A stretch of DNA of 64,000 nt from Caryophanales bacterium UBA2450 (GTDB lineage Bacteria; Bacillota_I; Bacilli_A; RFN20; CAG-826). This document shows positions 17,789 through 25,702 of this stretch, piece by piece. The first letter of the stretch is position 1; each line of letters opens with the position of its first letter. The stretch covers positions 1 through 64,000 of the forward strand of contig DDQE01000036.1 of NCBI GenBank assembly GCA_002342545.1, given 5' to 3'. Below the pieces are notes generated by a model. It worked only from the letters and a program-made list of their open reading frames with translations, made no database searches and had not been told where the DNA came from. The translations under genes were made by a program, and so were the position numbers.

Positions 17789-18656
17789 TGAAATTAAAAA
17801 TAAATTTGGATATCTTCTTTCCTTTTTACATTTACAGTGTGAATTAGATAGCGATTCAATATCTAATGTAATTGTGAAATCTAATTTTTTTGATTTTTTA
17901 GAAAATAATGATGTTGAATCATTTTTATCTAAGGATATTGTGACTATCTCTAAAAATATTTTTAGAGCCAGCCAAAAAAAATATTCCCCGAATTTTTTGA
18001 ACGATTATGTTTACGCTGGAGAATGTTATATTTCAATATCAATATCTTTATGTATTCCTTTAAGACAGTTATTTCTAATTTATCCTTTATCAAAAATGCT
18101 TTCTTTATATCCTTTATATCATGAGGTCGCTCAATTTAGAGTAATTGAAAAAGTGAGAAATGATATCTCTACAAAAACAGCGTTTTCTATTCTTTTAGAA
18201 AAAAGCGAATATAGTGTTCTTTCGGTTTCTAAAATATGTGACATAAATAGAAATTATTTATCGTCCTTATTAAAAGAGGCAAAACAAGAAGATAAATTAA
18301 CATATTTACAAATAAGTAAGTTATCTGATTTATTTGGTGTTGATAAGATATTTTTTACAAGTAGTAATTTTGTTCCGTATTATTCTTCCTTATGGAATGA
18401 CTATCAATTTGTAATTTTTGTGATTAAACACCTTTCTTTAATATGTGAGAATAAACATGTATATTTTGATTTTGATGGAAATAGACTAGAAGCTAGTAAA
18501 AACAAAACATATATTGTGATATCCCCTGATGAAGCTTATTTATATAAAAAAAATAATAGGAGCAAAATTCCTAATGCAAAATTTGATTTAGCAATCAAAC
18601 TTTCCTTAATAGAATATAGAGAATATTGTCTTAATAAAAGCATTGCCTTTTGCTAA
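17769..18656 (+). CDS. HTH-containing protein, putative antitoxin/repressor
   Basis: 295 residues from GTG 17769; no suitable in-frame ATG exists nearby. The middle part (about residues 160-210) has a Cro/C1-like helix-turn-helix appearance, with segments SVSKICDINRNYLSSLL and LTYLQISKLSDLFGVD. The N-terminal 150 residues look helical and the C-terminal 80 form a separate domain with no recognised motif. The gene overlaps the DUF3990 gene by 20 bases, so it is coexpressed with it. The simplest reading is an autorepressing antitoxin binding the two operators at 17054 and 17107. It is more AT-rich than its neighbours, which suggests horizontal gain. I do not recognise a named family. Confidence 0.55.
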   Translation: MKSVNINEIKNKFGYLLSFLHLQCELDSDSISNVIVKSNFFDFLENNDVESFLSKDIVTISKNIFRASQKKYSPNFLNDYVYAGECYISISISLCIPLRQLFLIYPLSKMLSLYPLYHEVAQFRVIEKVRNDISTKTAFSILLEKSEYSVLSVSKICDINRNYLSSLLKEAKQEDKLTYLQISKLSDLFGVDKIFFTSSNFVPYYSSLWNDYQFVIFVIKHLSLICENKHVYFDFDGNRLEASKNKTYIVISPDEAYLYKKNNRSKIPNAKFDLAIKLSLIEYREYCLNKSIAFC

Positions 18657-18779
18657 TTCGTTTTCTAAGTAATATCAGACTTTTTATTTGCCTATTTATT
18701 AAAGTTCAATCAGATTATTAATTATTGTTTATTAAAAATTATAAATTTGTAATAATAGTGGTTGAGGTAATTAACTATT

Positions 18780-19286
18780 ATGAAAACATTAATTGTATAT
18801 TTCTCACGTACTGGAGAGAATTCTGTTAATGGCGAAATGGAAGTAATCACCAAAGGTTTTACAGAAATCGTTGCGGAAAAAATCGCTGCTAAAACTGGTG
18901 GTGAATTATTTAAATTAGAACCAGAAATCCCATATCCAACTAATTATGAGGAATGTGTAAAAAGAAGCAAAATTGAAGATCAATATAATGAAAGAGTGGC
19001 TTATAAAAATCCACTTTCATCTTTAGATGAATATGATGTGATTTATTTAGGCTTCCCTTGCTGGTGGAGAACCTATCCTAGAATTGTCGCTAGCTTTATA
19101 AAAGATCATTCTTGGCTTGGAAAGACTGTTTATCCTTTTGCCACTAACGAAGAAGGGGCGTTAGGCTTAGCTGAACTTGAACTTAAAGGCTCTTTAAAAG
19201 GAGCATTAATTAAAAAAGGATTTGCTTGTAAAGGGAGCGAAGTAAATCAAATTGATGACAAGCTTAATGCTTGGATAGGAGCCTAA
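18780..19286 (+). CDS. Flavodoxin
   Basis: 168 residues. The FMN phosphate-binding loop near the N-terminus reads YFSRTGENS, and the later segments LGFPCWWRTYPR and PFATNEEG match the long-spaced flavodoxins/flavodoxin-like reductases of Clostridia. It is a soluble one-electron carrier. It lies three bases ahead of the flavodiiron gene start and probably feeds electrons in the same oxygen/NO-defence operon. The 123-base gap upstream is AT-rich; TTGTTT near 18726 with a TAATAAT box is a possible promoter. GAGG about 11 bases before the ATG is the ribosome site. Confidence 0.87.
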   Translation: MKTLIVYFSRTGENSVNGEMEVITKGFTEIVAEKIAAKTGGELFKLEPEIPYPTNYEECVKRSKIEDQYNERVAYKNPLSSLDEYDVIYLGFPCWWRTYPRIVASFIKDHSWLGKTVYPFATNEEGALGLAELELKGSLKGALIKKGFACKGSEVNQIDDKLNAWIGA

Positions 19287-19288
19287 TT

Positions 19289-21094
19289 ATGAAGAATGTC
19301 ACAAAAGATATTTATTATGTTGGGGTTAATGACCATCAAATAGATTTATTTGAAGGCCAATATGTTGTTCCTTTAGGAATGGCGTATAACTCTTATGTCA
19401 TTGTTGATGATTTAGTGGTGGTCATGGACACAGTTGACCAACATTTCACTAAAGAATGGTTAGCGAATATCAAAGAAGTGCTAGGGGCTAGAAAACCTGA
19501 CATCTTAGTAGTTCAACATATGGAACCAGACCATTCAGCGAATATCATCAACTTCTTAAAAGAATATCCATCCGCAAAAGTTTTAGGTAACGCGAAAACA
19601 TTTAAGATGATGGAACAATTCTTCCATGAAGAGATTAAAAATAGAATTGTTGTTAATGAAGGTGATACCTTAAATTTAGGTAAGCATATCTTAACATTTG
19701 TTTTTGCACCTATGGTGCACTGGCCAGAAGTAATGGTCACATATGATAGTTATGATAAAGTCTTATTCTCAGCGGACGGGTTTGGCAAATTTGGCGCTAA
19801 CGACGTTGAAGATCCTGAAGGGTGGGATTGCGAAGCTAGAAGATACTATATCGGTATCGTTGGTAAATACGGCGCCCAAGTCCAAGCTTTATTAAAGAAA
19901 GCAGCAACTTTAGATATTCAAATTATTTGTCCATTACACGGACCAGTATTAGACCATGATTTAGGTCACTATTTAAAACAATATGACACATGGAGTTCTT
20001 ATAGAACTGAATCTGAGGGGGTTGCAGTCTTTTATACTTCCGTATATGGCCACACTAAAAAGGCAGTGGAGTTCTTGTGTGAAGAATTAAAAAGACTTGG
20101 TTGTCCAAAGGTTGCTTGTAGTGATTTAGCGCGTGATGATATGCCTGAATGTGTTGAAGACGCGTTTAGATATGGAAAAATTGTTTTAGCCACAACTACA
20201 TATAACGCGGGAATCTTCCCATTTATGGATACCTTTATTGCTCACTTAGTGGAGCGTAACTTCCAAAATAAGAAAATCGGCTTAATTGAAAATGGTACCT
20301 GGGCCCCAATGGCGGCTAAAGTTATGAGCGATAAACTCTCTGGTTGCAAGAATGTGGAAATTATCGAGCCAAAAGTTAGAATCTTATCAGCGATGACTGA
20401 AGAAAATAAAGCGCAAATTTCTGCTTTAGCAGAATCGTTATGTGCTGAATATAAAGCTCATAAAGAAATTAAGGAAGAAAAGAAACCAGAACTTGATCCA
20501 AAAGCTTTATTTAAAATCGGATATGGCTTATATGTTGTAACTTCTAAAGACGGAAGTAAAGATAATGGCTTAATTGTGAATACAGTTTCTCAATTAACTG
20601 ATTCTCCTCTTAGAGTCGCGGTTAATATCAATAAAGCCAATTATTCTCATGACATCATTAAAAAGACTGGTGTTCTTAATGTGAACTGTTTAAATATTGA
20701 AGCACCTTTTTCAGTGTTTCAAGAGTACGGCTTTGTTTCTGGCAAAGACAAAGATAAATTTGCGGGTAAAGAAGTGATTAGAAGTGAAAACGGCTTAGTA
20801 GTCTTACCTAACTATGTTAATGCTTTCATTTCCTTAAAAGTTGATAACTATGTTGATTTAGATACTCACGGCATGTTTATTTGCTCTGTTACTGAAAGTA
20901 AGATTATCAATAACGTTGAGACCATGACTTATAATTATTATCAAGCAAATGTTAAACCTAAACCAGACACTAATAAAAAGAAAGGCTACGTCTGTAAGGT
21001 GTGCGGCTATGTCTATGAAGGAGAGGAACTCCCAGAAGATTTTGTCTGTCCACTTTGTAAACATGGCGCGGCTGATTTTGAACCAATAAAATAA
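19289..21094 (+). CDS. Flavodiiron protein with flavin reductase and rubredoxin domains
   Basis: 601 residues from ATG 19289; TAGGAG at 19275-19280 fits this start better than the one at 19271. The diiron metallo-beta-lactamase core (1-245) has the complete ligand set: HMEPDH, H in MVHWPE, D in FSADGFG, H in PLHGP. A flavodoxin domain (248-385) starts VAVFYTSVYGHT. A flavin-reductase-like domain (about 405-550) follows. A rubredoxin domain at the end has two CxxC pairs (CKVCGY, CPLCKHG). The enzyme reduces O2 to water or NO to N2O. The fusion places reductase and electron carrier on one chain. A separate rubredoxin gene follows at once. Confidence 0.92.
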   Translation: MKNVTKDIYYVGVNDHQIDLFEGQYVVPLGMAYNSYVIVDDLVVVMDTVDQHFTKEWLANIKEVLGARKPDILVVQHMEPDHSANIINFLKEYPSAKVLGNAKTFKMMEQFFHEEIKNRIVVNEGDTLNLGKHILTFVFAPMVHWPEVMVTYDSYDKVLFSADGFGKFGANDVEDPEGWDCEARRYYIGIVGKYGAQVQALLKKAATLDIQIICPLHGPVLDHDLGHYLKQYDTWSSYRTESEGVAVFYTSVYGHTKKAVEFLCEELKRLGCPKVACSDLARDDMPECVEDAFRYGKIVLATTTYNAGIFPFMDTFIAHLVERNFQNKKIGLIENGTWAPMAAKVMSDKLSGCKNVEIIEPKVRILSAMTEENKAQISALAESLCAEYKAHKEIKEEKKPELDPKALFKIGYGLYVVTSKDGSKDNGLIVNTVSQLTDSPLRVAVNINKANYSHDIIKKTGVLNVNCLNIEAPFSVFQEYGFVSGKDKDKFAGKEVIRSENGLVVLPNYVNAFISLKVDNYVDLDTHGMFICSVTESKIINNVETMTYNYYQANVKPKPDTNKKKGYVCKVCGYVYEGEELPEDFVCPLCKHGAADFEPIK

Positions 21095-21109
21095 GAAAGG
21101 AAAATCACA

Positions 21110-21268
21110 ATGAAATACGTTTGTACTGCATGTGGATTCGTCTATGACGAAGATGAGGGATGCCCAGAAATGGGAATCGCTCCTGGAACTAAATTTGAAG
21201 ATCTTCCAGAAGACTTTACTTGCCCATGGTGTGGCGTCGGTAAAGACATGTTTCAAAAATCTGAATAA
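21110..21268 (+). CDS. rd: Rubredoxin
   Basis: 52 residues. Two iron-binding motifs, CTACGF (residues 5-10) and CPWCGV (38-43), surround a typical rubredoxin core including [12 protein letters not shown]. It transfers single electrons to the flavodiiron protein encoded 15 bases upstream. A GAAAGGAAA site at 21095-21103 sits seven bases before the ATG. A terminator follows the stop. Confidence 0.95.
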   Translation: MKYVCTACGFVYDEDEGCPEMGIAPGTKFEDLPEDFTCPWCGVGKDMFQKSE

Positions 21269-21286
21269 TCTAGGCTAACATAGAGG

Positions 21287-21312
21287 GAACGCTTAAAGCG
21301 TTCTTTTCTTTT
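21287..21312 (+). terminator. Terminator after rubredoxin gene
   Basis: Stem GAACGCTT (21287-21294) with AAGCGTTC (21296-21303); the innermost pairs probably open to form the loop. A T-rich tail follows. It closes the flavodoxin-flavodiiron-rubredoxin unit. Confidence 0.85.
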
Positions 21313-21383
21313 GCCCGATTTATTCTATTAATATTGTATCGAATTGTATTTTTTTGTATAATTTTGTTGAAAGGAAGAAAAGT

Positions 21384-21752
21384 ATGATCAAATGGTTTAA
21401 TGTCAAAGACCGGAATGGCGTTGCTTCTTTAAATATAAATAGCATCGTTTTAAATACAACCGCTATGTATCCTTTTGATAGCGCGTATCGAGTGCAAGTG
21501 GGGATTGAAGATAAAAAAATTATTGTTAAGCCTCTAACAAAAGATGTAGTGGATTCTGGAATATTAGATGAATGTTGTTTATTAAAATTAGAGATTCATA
21601 AGAGTTTTTCAAGAATTTCTTCAACTCAATTGATGAATCAAATTGCAGATGAATTATCGATCAAATTTGATAAAAAGCCGATTAGATTTATTTCAAGTTG
21701 GGATAGCGTTAATAACTATTTGATAATTGATACTTCAAAGGAGGCTAATTGA
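21384..21752 (+). CDS. Hypothetical protein in NfeD-SPFH operon
   Basis: 122 residues from ATG 21384, which has an AAAGGAAG site; the in-frame start at 21354 lies before it. No membrane segment, signal or known motif is visible. The protein is a mix of predicted strands and helices. It is translated just ahead of the NfeD gene: an AAAGGAGG site near its end serves that gene. I do not recognise the family. Its place in front of NfeD and SPFH genes suggests a membrane-organisation context, nothing more. Confidence 0.7.
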   Translation: MIKWFNVKDRNGVASLNINSIVLNTTAMYPFDSAYRVQVGIEDKKIIVKPLTKDVVDSGILDECCLLKLEIHKSFSRISSTQLMNQIADELSIKFDKKPIRFISSWDSVNNYLIIDTSKEAN

Positions 21753-21754
21753 TT

Positions 21755-22198
21755 ATGGAACAATATATGTGGATTATCTGGCTATCATTATTCGTTTTGA
21801 TGATTATTATTGAAGCAAGTGGGCCAGCATTAATCTCAATTTGGTTTGCTTTTGGAGCATTAATATCATTAATCGTTTCAGTTATTCCTGGAGCGCCTTG
21901 GTGGTCAGAATTAATTATCTTTATCGTGATATCTATCTCCACCTTATTAGCGTTAAGACCAATATTTAAGAAGTATCTTAAACGGAACACTGTTAGAACT
22001 AATATTGATAGCTTTATTGGTAAAAAAGGATATGTAATTGAAGATATTTCATTTCTTCGCCCAGGAGCTATTAAAATTGGAGATATTAGTTGGACTGCGA
22101 TACCAGCAAACGAAAAAGAAACAATCAAGGAAGATGAAATAGTTGAAGTAGTCTCCTTAAACGGAAACAAAGTTATTGTTAAGAAAGTCGAGGATTAA
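21755..22198 (+). CDS. NfeD-like membrane protein
   Basis: 147 residues from ATG 21755. AAAGGAGG at 21737-21744 is ten bases away; the TTG at 21749 is only four bases away and less suitable. Two or three membrane segments occupy residues about 5-75 and include the short-form NfeD signature. The C-terminal domain (about 90-147) is an OB fold, beginning near GKKGYVIEDIS. NfeD proteins pair with SPFH proteins, and the next gene is one. The pair organises membrane microdomains. Confidence 0.87.
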   Translation: MEQYMWIIWLSLFVLMIIIEASGPALISIWFAFGALISLIVSVIPGAPWWSELIIFIVISISTLLALRPIFKKYLKRNTVRTNIDSFIGKKGYVIEDISFLRPGAIKIGDISWTAIPANEKETIKEDEIVEVVSLNGNKVIVKKVED

Positions 22199-22201
22199 AA
22201 T

Positions 22202-23128
22202 ATGATTGCGTTAATTGTTATCTTATCTATCTTAGGAGCGATTTTATTAATTGTTATTCTCAGCTCCATTAAAATTGTCAAACAAACAGAAAAAGTGATC
22301 GTTGAAAGATTAGGTGCATATCGTACCACTTGGAATGTGGGTATTCATATGTTACTTCCATTTTTTGATCGTGTAGCGTTGCGTGTTTCAATGAAGGAAC
22401 AAGTTAAGGATTTTGAACCACAATCAGTTATTACAAAAGATAATGTTACAATGGAAATTGATACGGTTGTCTTCTTTGTAGTTACAGATGCAAAATTATA
22501 TGCTTATGGTGTAGAAGATCCTCTTAGTGCTATTAGTTATTTAAGTGCTACAACATTAAGAAACATTATTGGAGAACTTGCCCTTGATGAATGTTTGACT
22601 TCTAGAGAAATCATTAATGAAAAAATGAGAAAGATTCTTGATGAAGCAACTGATCCTTGGGGTATTAAAGTTAATCGTGTTGAAGTTAAAAATATTCTTC
22701 CACCAAAAGATATACGCGAAGCAATGGAAAAGCAAATGCGTGCTGAACGTGAAAAAAGAGAAAAAATACTTCTTGCTGAAGGTGAAAAACAATCCGCTAT
22801 TTTAGTGGCTGAAGGCGAAAAACAATCTGCAATTTTAAAAGCTGAAGCTGATAAACAAATGACGATTCTACGTGCTGAGGGTGAAGCTGAAAGTTTAAGA
22901 CAAGTCAAACAAGCTGAAGCAGACTCCATTAAAATGGTCAAACAAGCTGAAGCAGAAGGCTTGAAACTAATTAACGAATCTAAACCAAGTCAAGAAGCTT
23001 TACAACTAAGATACTACGAAGCCTTAACCAAAGTTGCAGACGGACAATCTACAAAAATCTTCCTACCAAGTGACGGACTAAAGATTGGTTCAATTGCTTC
23101 TATTGCTAAAGAAGTAAGTAAAGATTAA
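22202..23128 (+). CDS. SPFH/band-7 (stomatin/QmcA-like) membrane protein
   Basis: 308 residues. One N-terminal membrane segment (residues 2-22), then an SPFH domain (about 25-180) with the characteristic VERLGAY and DPWGIKVNRVEVKNI segments, then a coiled coil. The coiled coil has a regular 11-residue repeat (LLAEGEKQSAI, LVAEGEKQSAI, LKAEADKQMTI). SPFH proteins oligomerise into membrane cages and, with NfeD, act in membrane quality control. The gene begins three bases after the NfeD stop and ends in a terminator. Confidence 0.93.
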   Translation: MIALIVILSILGAILLIVILSSIKIVKQTEKVIVERLGAYRTTWNVGIHMLLPFFDRVALRVSMKEQVKDFEPQSVITKDNVTMEIDTVVFFVVTDAKLYAYGVEDPLSAISYLSATTLRNIIGELALDECLTSREIINEKMRKILDEATDPWGIKVNRVEVKNILPPKDIREAMEKQMRAEREKREKILLAEGEKQSAILVAEGEKQSAILKAEADKQMTILRAEGEAESLRQVKQAEADSIKMVKQAEAEGLKLINESKPSQEALQLRYYEALTKVADGQSTKIFLPSDGLKIGSIASIAKEVSKD

Positions 23129-23142
23129 TTATTAAATCATAT

Positions 23143-23170
23143 AACGCTCCTTGCGAGCGTTTTTCTTTTA
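23143..23170 (+). terminator. Terminator after SPFH gene
   Basis: Stem AACGCTC (23143-23149) with GAGCGTT (23155-23161), a five-base loop and a T-rich tail. It is nearly identical to the terminator at 23964. Confidence 0.85.
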
Positions 23171-23210
23171 TATTTTTTTGATTATCCCAAATATGTTTTA
23201 ATAAAAAAGA

Positions 23211-23238
23211 TTGTCTTTTAGTTTTGACTAATTATAAT
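23211..23238 (+). promoter_or_regulatory. Promoter of secreted-protein gene
   Basis: TTGTCT (23211-23216), a 16-base spacer, TATAAT (23233-23238). The transcript start would be near 23245, just before the AGGAGG site at 23248-23253. Confidence 0.7.
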
Positions 23239-23262
23239 TGTAGCACTAGGAGGATGTAAGAC

Positions 23263-23943
23263 ATGAGTAATACAAGAAACAAGAAAATCATCTTATTAGC
23301 TTCTACAGGTCTAGTCACCTTATCAACCATGGCAGTTGTCTTATTAGGACAAAATGATGTGGAACTTATGCCATCAAAAGCGGCTGCTACTCCAGGAAGA
23401 GTAGTTACCGTTAATAAAGACAATCGTATCTTAAATTATTATGATGACGGAAACCAAAATTATGGTGGTGCAATTTTTCTATTGGATGATAAATTAGCCT
23501 ATGGCTATGTTGATGCTTTACAAAGCCAAAAAGACGTACATCAAAATAAAAATAATTGCGTTATTTGCTTATGGGGCGATTATAATGCCGGATTTGGGTG
23601 TGCTTTCTATGTTAACATTGAAAGATTTTACAATGATGATGTATATTCTTTAGATGGACAACATGGAATTGATGTAGTTCCTTTTAGACATCTCACTGGA
23701 ATAGATTTTACACTAGAAAAAGGAAGCGATCGTCTAACTACTTTAAGAGGTAAACATCCAGATCATACAACCGGAACAATGACAACGATTGCGGATACAA
23801 ACGATTATATGAAATATCATTGGACTCCTCAAGGCGGTTATCTTGATAGCGATTCAAATGCTTATTTCGAGCCAGACGAACCATTCGGAACTGAACATAA
23901 AGCCTTATGGATCACAGAAATGACTTTCTATTACGATTGTTAA
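23263..23943 (+). CDS. Secreted or anchored hypothetical protein
   Basis: 226 residues. Positive residues (NTRNKK) precede a hydrophobic stretch (about residues 9-28), which is a signal peptide or membrane anchor; an AAA motif near residues 40-42 could be a cleavage site. The rest is hydrophilic, Asp/Tyr/Gly-rich, with four cysteines (two in NCVICLWG, GCAFY and the final YYDC) that might form disulfides outside the cell. No known domain is recognised. It is a single-gene unit with its own promoter and matching terminators on both sides. Confidence 0.7.
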   Translation: MSNTRNKKIILLASTGLVTLSTMAVVLLGQNDVELMPSKAAATPGRVVTVNKDNRILNYYDDGNQNYGGAIFLLDDKLAYGYVDALQSQKDVHQNKNNCVICLWGDYNAGFGCAFYVNIERFYNDDVYSLDGQHGIDVVPFRHLTGIDFTLEKGSDRLTTLRGKHPDHTTGTMTTIADTNDYMKYHWTPQGGYLDSDSNAYFEPDEPFGTEHKALWITEMTFYYDC

Positions 23944-23963
23944 TCAAATTAATCATAGAAATT

Positions 23964-23991
23964 AACGCTCCTCGTGAGCGTTTTTTTTCTT
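23964..23991 (+). terminator. Terminator after secreted-protein gene
   Basis: Stem AACGCTC (23964-23970) with GAGCGTT (23976-23982) and a run of eight T. It has the same stem as the terminator at 23143, upstream of this gene. Confidence 0.88.
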
Positions 23992-24004
23992 GGAATTGAA
24001 AAAC

Positions 24005-24116
24005 TATAATTCGCCAAAAGTTGGTAAAAATAGTCATTTCTGGCGGATTATCCATATAAAAAATGCCTATAATTCGCCAAAAGTGGCTAAAAATAGTTGA
24101 TTCTGGCGGATTATCC
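24005..24116. repeat. Upstream pair of 49-bp palindromic repeats (U1, U2)
   Basis: Two 49-bp units, 24005-24053 and 24068-24116, are separated by a 14-bp spacer, giving a 63-bp period. Each begins TATAATTCGCCA and ends TGGCGGATTATCC; the ends can pair as an 11-bp stem with one G-U pair. The loop differs between U1 and U2. U2 is identical over all 49 bases to D2, downstream of the ATPase gene. Confidence 0.9.
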
Positions 24117-24143
24117 TGTTTTAATATATGTGAGGATTTAAAA

Positions 24144-25562
24144 ATGATTATCGGGAGAAAAAATCAAATTAATTTGCTTAATCAAACACTTGAAAGCGAT
24201 AAATCAGAATTTGTAGTAGTGTATGGAAGAAGAAGAGTTGGCAAAACTTTTTTGATTGATGAATTCTTTAATGGCAATTATGCCTTTTACGCTACTGGAG
24301 TTGTTGAAAGAAATCAAAAAAATCAACTAAAAGTATTTGAGCGTTTTTTATTGAAATATGGTCATAATAAGAATAAAACCCCATCTGATTGGTACGAAGC
24401 TTTTGATTTGCTTATAAATATTCTCGAATCAGATAATGTTAATAGAGAAATTTCTAGCAACAAAAGAATTGTATTTTTGGATGAGCTTCCATGGATGGAT
24501 ACTCCTAAATCGAATTTTAAATCTGCGCTTGATTATTTTTGGAATAGTTATGCATCTAAACACAAAGATATAGTGCTGATAGTCTGTGGATCGGCAACAT
24601 CTTGGATTTTGAACAATTTATTAAATTCTAAAACCGGTTTTTACAACCGTGTAACTAAAAAGATTTTGTTGGAGCCTTTTACATTAAAAGAAACATATGA
24701 ATATCTATTATCCAAGGGATTTCAATATACAAAACAAACTGTCATTGATGCTTATATGGTTTTTGGTGGTGTTCCATTTTATTTAGAAATGTTGTCTCCA
24801 AGATTGTCATTAGATCAAAATATTGAGAAATTATGTTTTGAAGAAAAAGGCGATCTTCACTACGAATTAAATAATTTATTTAAATCTTTGTTTAAGAATC
24901 ATAATAAACATTTGGAAGTGATTTTATCATTAAGCAAAGTTAAATCAGGAATAACCAGACAACAAATTATCGAAAAAACAAAGATAAATGGGCAAACATT
25001 GACTGATATTTTACTTGAGTTAGAGCAATGTTCTTTTATAAGAAAGTTCACCAATTTTACAATGCAAAAAAACGGTAGCTTTTATCAAATAATTGATCCG
25101 TTTATTTTGTTTTCTTTAAAATTTGATTTTGCAAATAAAAAGATTTCTTGGCTTTCATTTATAAATTCTTCTGATTATTATTCCTGGTGCGGATTGGCTT
25201 TTGAAAAAGTATGTTTAAATAACATCAATTCAATTAAGATGGCGCTCGGAATCTCTTCAATTGAAACAGAAGTTTTTTCTTGGAGAAGCAAGAATTCTGA
25301 AACCGGTGCACAAATTGACTTGGTTATTGATAGAGGTGATCGAACAATTAATATTTGTGAAATGAAGCATTCGATTTCTGCCTTTGAAATAGATAAAAAG
25401 TACGCTGAAAATCTATTGAATAAGAGAGCTGTTTTTATAAATGAAACTAAAACAAATAAATCTGTGCAAATTTCTTTGTTTACTGTTAACGGACTAAAAA
25501 AGAACCAGTATTCAAATATAGTCCAAAACAGTTTTGATTGTGACTCTTTATTTTTAATATAA
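24144..25562 (+). CDS. ATPase of the AAA/DUF234 type with PD-(D/E)xK domain
   Basis: 472 residues from ATG 24144 (GTGAGGA site 24130-24136). The in-frame extension to 24063 reads through repeat U2 and was rejected. The N-terminal ATPase (ATPase_2-like) has Walker A VYGRRRVGKTFL and Walker B RIVFLDELPWMD, plus the sensor-like VCGSATSW. A winged-helix region follows (about 265-335). The C-terminal DUF234-like domain has the nuclease pattern D-x20-ExK in AQIDLVIDRGD...ICEMK. Such ATPases are widespread, often multicopy, and of unknown role. The stop codon TAA lies inside repeat D1. The repeats on both sides make this look like a discrete mobile or gained unit. Confidence 0.85.
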   Translation: MIIGRKNQINLLNQTLESDKSEFVVVYGRRRVGKTFLIDEFFNGNYAFYATGVVERNQKNQLKVFERFLLKYGHNKNKTPSDWYEAFDLLINILESDNVNREISSNKRIVFLDELPWMDTPKSNFKSALDYFWNSYASKHKDIVLIVCGSATSWILNNLLNSKTGFYNRVTKKILLEPFTLKETYEYLLSKGFQYTKQTVIDAYMVFGGVPFYLEMLSPRLSLDQNIEKLCFEEKGDLHYELNNLFKSLFKNHNKHLEVILSLSKVKSGITRQQIIEKTKINGQTLTDILLELEQCSFIRKFTNFTMQKNGSFYQIIDPFILFSLKFDFANKKISWLSFINSSDYYSWCGLAFEKVCLNNINSIKMALGISSIETEVFSWRSKNSETGAQIDLVIDRGDRTINICEMKHSISAFEIDKKYAENLLNKRAVFINETKTNKSVQISLFTVNGLKKNQYSNIVQNSFDCDSLFLI

Positions 25563-25669
25563 TTCGCCAGAAGTACGCGGAAAATAATAGTTTTGGCGGA
25601 TTATCTATATAAAAAATGCGTATAATTCGCCAAAAGTGGCTAAAAATAGTTGATTCTGGCGGATTATCC
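25558..25669. repeat. Downstream pair of 49-bp palindromic repeats (D1, D2)
   Basis: Units 25558-25606 and 25621-25669, again with a 14-bp spacer and 63-bp period. D1 keeps both palindrome arms but has a diverged loop. D2 matches U2 49/49. The 14-bp spacers (ATATAAAAAATGCC and ATATAAAAAATGCG) differ at one base, so the upstream and downstream blocks are copies in direct orientation. Confidence 0.9.
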
Positions 25670-25702
25670 GTTTTAAAAATTTTTAATTGAATAAATTCTT
25701 TA

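Noticed and set aside
22537..22941. Minus-strand frames opposite the SPFH gene
   Set aside because: They mirror the repetitive coiled-coil coding sequence; their Ser/Ala/Cys-rich translation is typical of antisense shadows.
24063..24143. Longer N-terminus of the ATPase beginning at 24063
   Set aside because: The extra 27 codons are a translation of repeat U2; ATG 24144 has a proper ribosome site and matches the family's usual start.
24005..25669. Regular 63-bp spacing of the repeats suggested a CRISPR array
   Set aside because: Only two units lie on each side, the spacers are the same AT-rich 14 bases rather than unique sequences, and no cas genes are present.
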